Origin: Liolophura sinensis
Lineage: Eukaryota; Mollusca; Polyplacophora; Chitonida; Chitonidae
DNA length: 64,000 bases
NCBI RefSeq assembly: GCF_032854445.1
Contig: NC_088302.1
Span: forward strand, 2,405,523 to 2,469,522
Reading direction: 5' to 3'
The translations under genes were made by a program, and so were the position numbers. The notes under the pieces were generated by a model, which saw only the letters and a list, made by a program, of their open reading frames with translations, was not told where the DNA came from and ran no database searches. This document shows, piece by piece, positions 62,206-64,000 of this stretch. The stretch's first letter is position 1, and each line of letters begins with the position of its first letter.

Positions 62206-62879
62206 GTAAGTTACCACGCTTTGTTCTGATGTGCATGCATATTGTATATTGTGAACAGAAAATTTGTGTTACTTTACGGAAATACTTCTGCTAGAACCTT
62301 GCACAGACCTCATTTCCACCACAAAGAGAGTTTTATTTTCTTATCTGGCCAATGTACCAGTGGTAGTGCCCATGCTCATTGTACTGACATTGAGCTCATC
62401 GAGTACGGTCACCTGTCATTTTGTATTTTAAGGCTGGGTCCGTGGCTACTTAACGGTGGCAGCATGTTGTTGGATCCAGTGGTACATACAACCGTATTCA
62501 ACATGGGGATATCATTTATACATGTAGCTGGCTAATATCTACAAATTGTACAGAGGTCCCGATATGTTCCCTTCTTCGATCATTCGACAATGGCATCGAC
62601 CCTAAATGGGCTAGTGAGGTCGTGGGTTCGAATCTAGCTCTGGTTGATATGGTTAAGTATTAAAATTAAAACTTAACCACTGTTTGGCCAAAGGTTGTGT
62701 TTATTTTCTCACCCAACTCGTTCCCAGTATGATCGTGGTCGTTTACGTGAAATATGTTCAGGATCAATCCCAAATGGACAAAACATATTGGTGAAGGCCA
62801 TGATGTATCAGCACGGTAACTGTCGCCAAACTCTGCTCATGTTACAGCTCGGTAACATTCACCAAGTACCGTTGTTATT
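62206..62879. other. Presumed intron
   Basis: It follows a consensus donor. A tRNA-like SINE head lies at 62585-62650. The pyrimidine-rich TTTTCTCACCCAACTCGTTCCCAG ending near 62725 looks like an acceptor, but the following sequence is out of phase with the preceding exon. Confidence 0.5.
62585..62650 (+). mobile_element. tRNA-like SINE head fragment
   Basis: GTCGTGGGTTCGAATCTAGC contains a near-perfect B box (GGTTCGAATCT). The downstream SINE body is missing, so this is a fragment or a tRNA-like relic. Confidence 0.45.
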
Positions 62880-63570
62880 TTAATCCTGTAACAGTTCATA
62901 TTCTAGTAGGGTAACAGTCATCAAATAAATTACCGCTGATATTCCAATAGAGTAACAGTCATCAAATACATTACTGCTGATATTCTAGTACAGTAGTCTA
63001 GTCATTAAATACAAGTATTGTGACATCTGTAAGACATGGCTGATATTTCATTAAGGTAACAGTCGTCAGATACTGCTGATATTTCATAAGAGTAAAAGTC
63101 ATCGTATACTGCTGATATTTCATTAGGGTAACAGTCATCAGATAGTTCTGATATTTCATTATGGTAACAGTCGTCAGATACTGCTGATATTTCATTAGGG
63201 TAACAGTCGTCAGATACTGCTGATATTTCATTATGGTAACAGTCGTCAGATACTGCTGGTATTTCATAAGAGTAACAGCCATCAGATACCGCTGATATTT
63301 CATTAGGGTAACAGTCATCAGATAGTTCTGATATTTCATTATGGTAACAGTCGTCAGATACTGCTGGTATTTCATAAGAGTAACAGCCATCAGATACCGC
63401 TGATATTTCATTAGGGTAACAGTCGCCAGATACCGCGGTTATTTCAATAGGGTCATCACATAAAACTGATATTCCAATTGATATTTGATGACATTTATCA
63501 GATAGTTCTGATATTTCACTAGGGTAACAATCATCAGATACTGCTGATACTGCTGATTTCATCAAATATA
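62880..63570. repeat. Minisatellite, 36-bp unit, ~18 copies
   Basis: CAGTCATCAGATACTGCTGA then TATTTCATTAGGGTAA. Two - strand frames stay open (137 and 197 codons) because 36 is 12 codons; the peptide is a NEISAVSDDCYP-type repeat. The 60 bases from 63121 and from 63301 are identical, 180 bp (5 units) apart. A second block repeats at 108 bp (3 units). Confidence 0.92.
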
Positions 63571-64000
63571 AATTAACAATAACGAAATATTTTGACATTT
63601 TACACGCAGGATTAAAAATGTTTTGTTAACACAGCCAATACACCACCAAAGGGGTGTGATGTAATTTTACAAGGAATTTAATAAATAAAACCCACCACAC
63701 TATCACGCGTATACTCCCTGATTACAAGACGGCACAGAATGGCCTGGCTTGCATGTACCTGTGCATTTATAGTTTTACAGTGTAAGCTCTGCGTTAATAT
63801 TTATGTGTGACTTCATAGTTTTACATCGTAAGTTCTGCATTTAAATCAGGTACGAACACAATCGTTAATTTATCTGTTAAATTCGTTCCCGTCAATACTT
63901 ACGGTATTAGTGCTTCTCATGACACCTAGTGACACCTGTGTTGGAATATCTTCTCAGTAGGCCTAAATCTGAGAAAGCAAATGCCATATGAGAGGTGAAT
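63571..64000. other. Unassigned non-coding sequence at window end
   Basis: AT-rich, with no supported feature. Confidence 0.5.

Noticed and set aside
62725-62815. A strong-looking acceptor (CTCGTTCCCAG) followed by an open stretch.
   Set aside because: With the preceding exon ending in phase 1, the second codon would be TGA. It could only be used with a different upstream exon.
62998-63598. 137- and 197-codon minus-strand ORFs with 12-residue repeats.
   Set aside because: They are explained by the 36-bp minisatellite. Two frames are open at once and no gene structure is seen.

Overview
This window is metazoan nuclear DNA, most likely from a marine mollusc or a related lophotrochozoan. The evidence is a lack of dense ORFs, consensus GT/AG splice sites around short open exons, an AT-rich background, many minisatellites, and several copies of one tRNA-derived SINE. 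The 3' tail of that SINE (tail bases plus an AAATAAATAAATA end) resembles a SINE I recall from molluscan genomes. The group assignment rests on that recollection and is not proven. I see no bacterial operon, rRNA, CRISPR array or intact transposase/reverse transcriptase.

Only three stretches look like real coding sequence, all on the + strand: 16582-16913, 52001-52241 and 61932-62205. The last two have good sites at both ends. The first has a clear donor and a possible acceptor. Their phases agree (2 to 2, then 0 to 0). Joined, they would give about 282 residues: a polar, basic N-terminal tail, a juxtamembrane cysteine/lysine region, one hydrophobic segment near residues 152-173, and a charged helical then acidic/Tyr-rich extracellular part. 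That is the layout of a type II single-pass membrane protein whose C-terminal exons lie beyond the window. If so, most of the window is two introns of about 35.1 kb and 9.7 kb. I cannot name the family. A weaker candidate exon lies on the - strand at 28692-28938.

The rest is mostly repeats. I count about two dozen tandem arrays with unit lengths from 21 to 52 bp, many near 40-45 bp, covering roughly 18 kb (about 28 percent). They cluster at 13.8-15.6, 17.9-19.4, 23.7-28.35, 29.6-30.5, 32.1-34.0, 37.7-39.0, 40.8-46.2, 55.7-57.0, 60.3-61.7 and 62.9-63.6 kb. Several show higher-order structure (trimers of 40 or 41 bp, or 5 x 36 bp). These arrays produce most of the long repetitive ORFs, which I do not annotate as genes.

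Mobile DNA includes full-length and truncated SINE copies on both strands (one with a perfect 16-bp target-site duplication), a roughly 730-bp element with long diverged terminal inverted repeats at 6020-6749, and a duplicated segment of about 155 bp at 58.2 and 58.8 kb. The 1-13.8 kb region and the stretches between arrays hold nothing I can assign.
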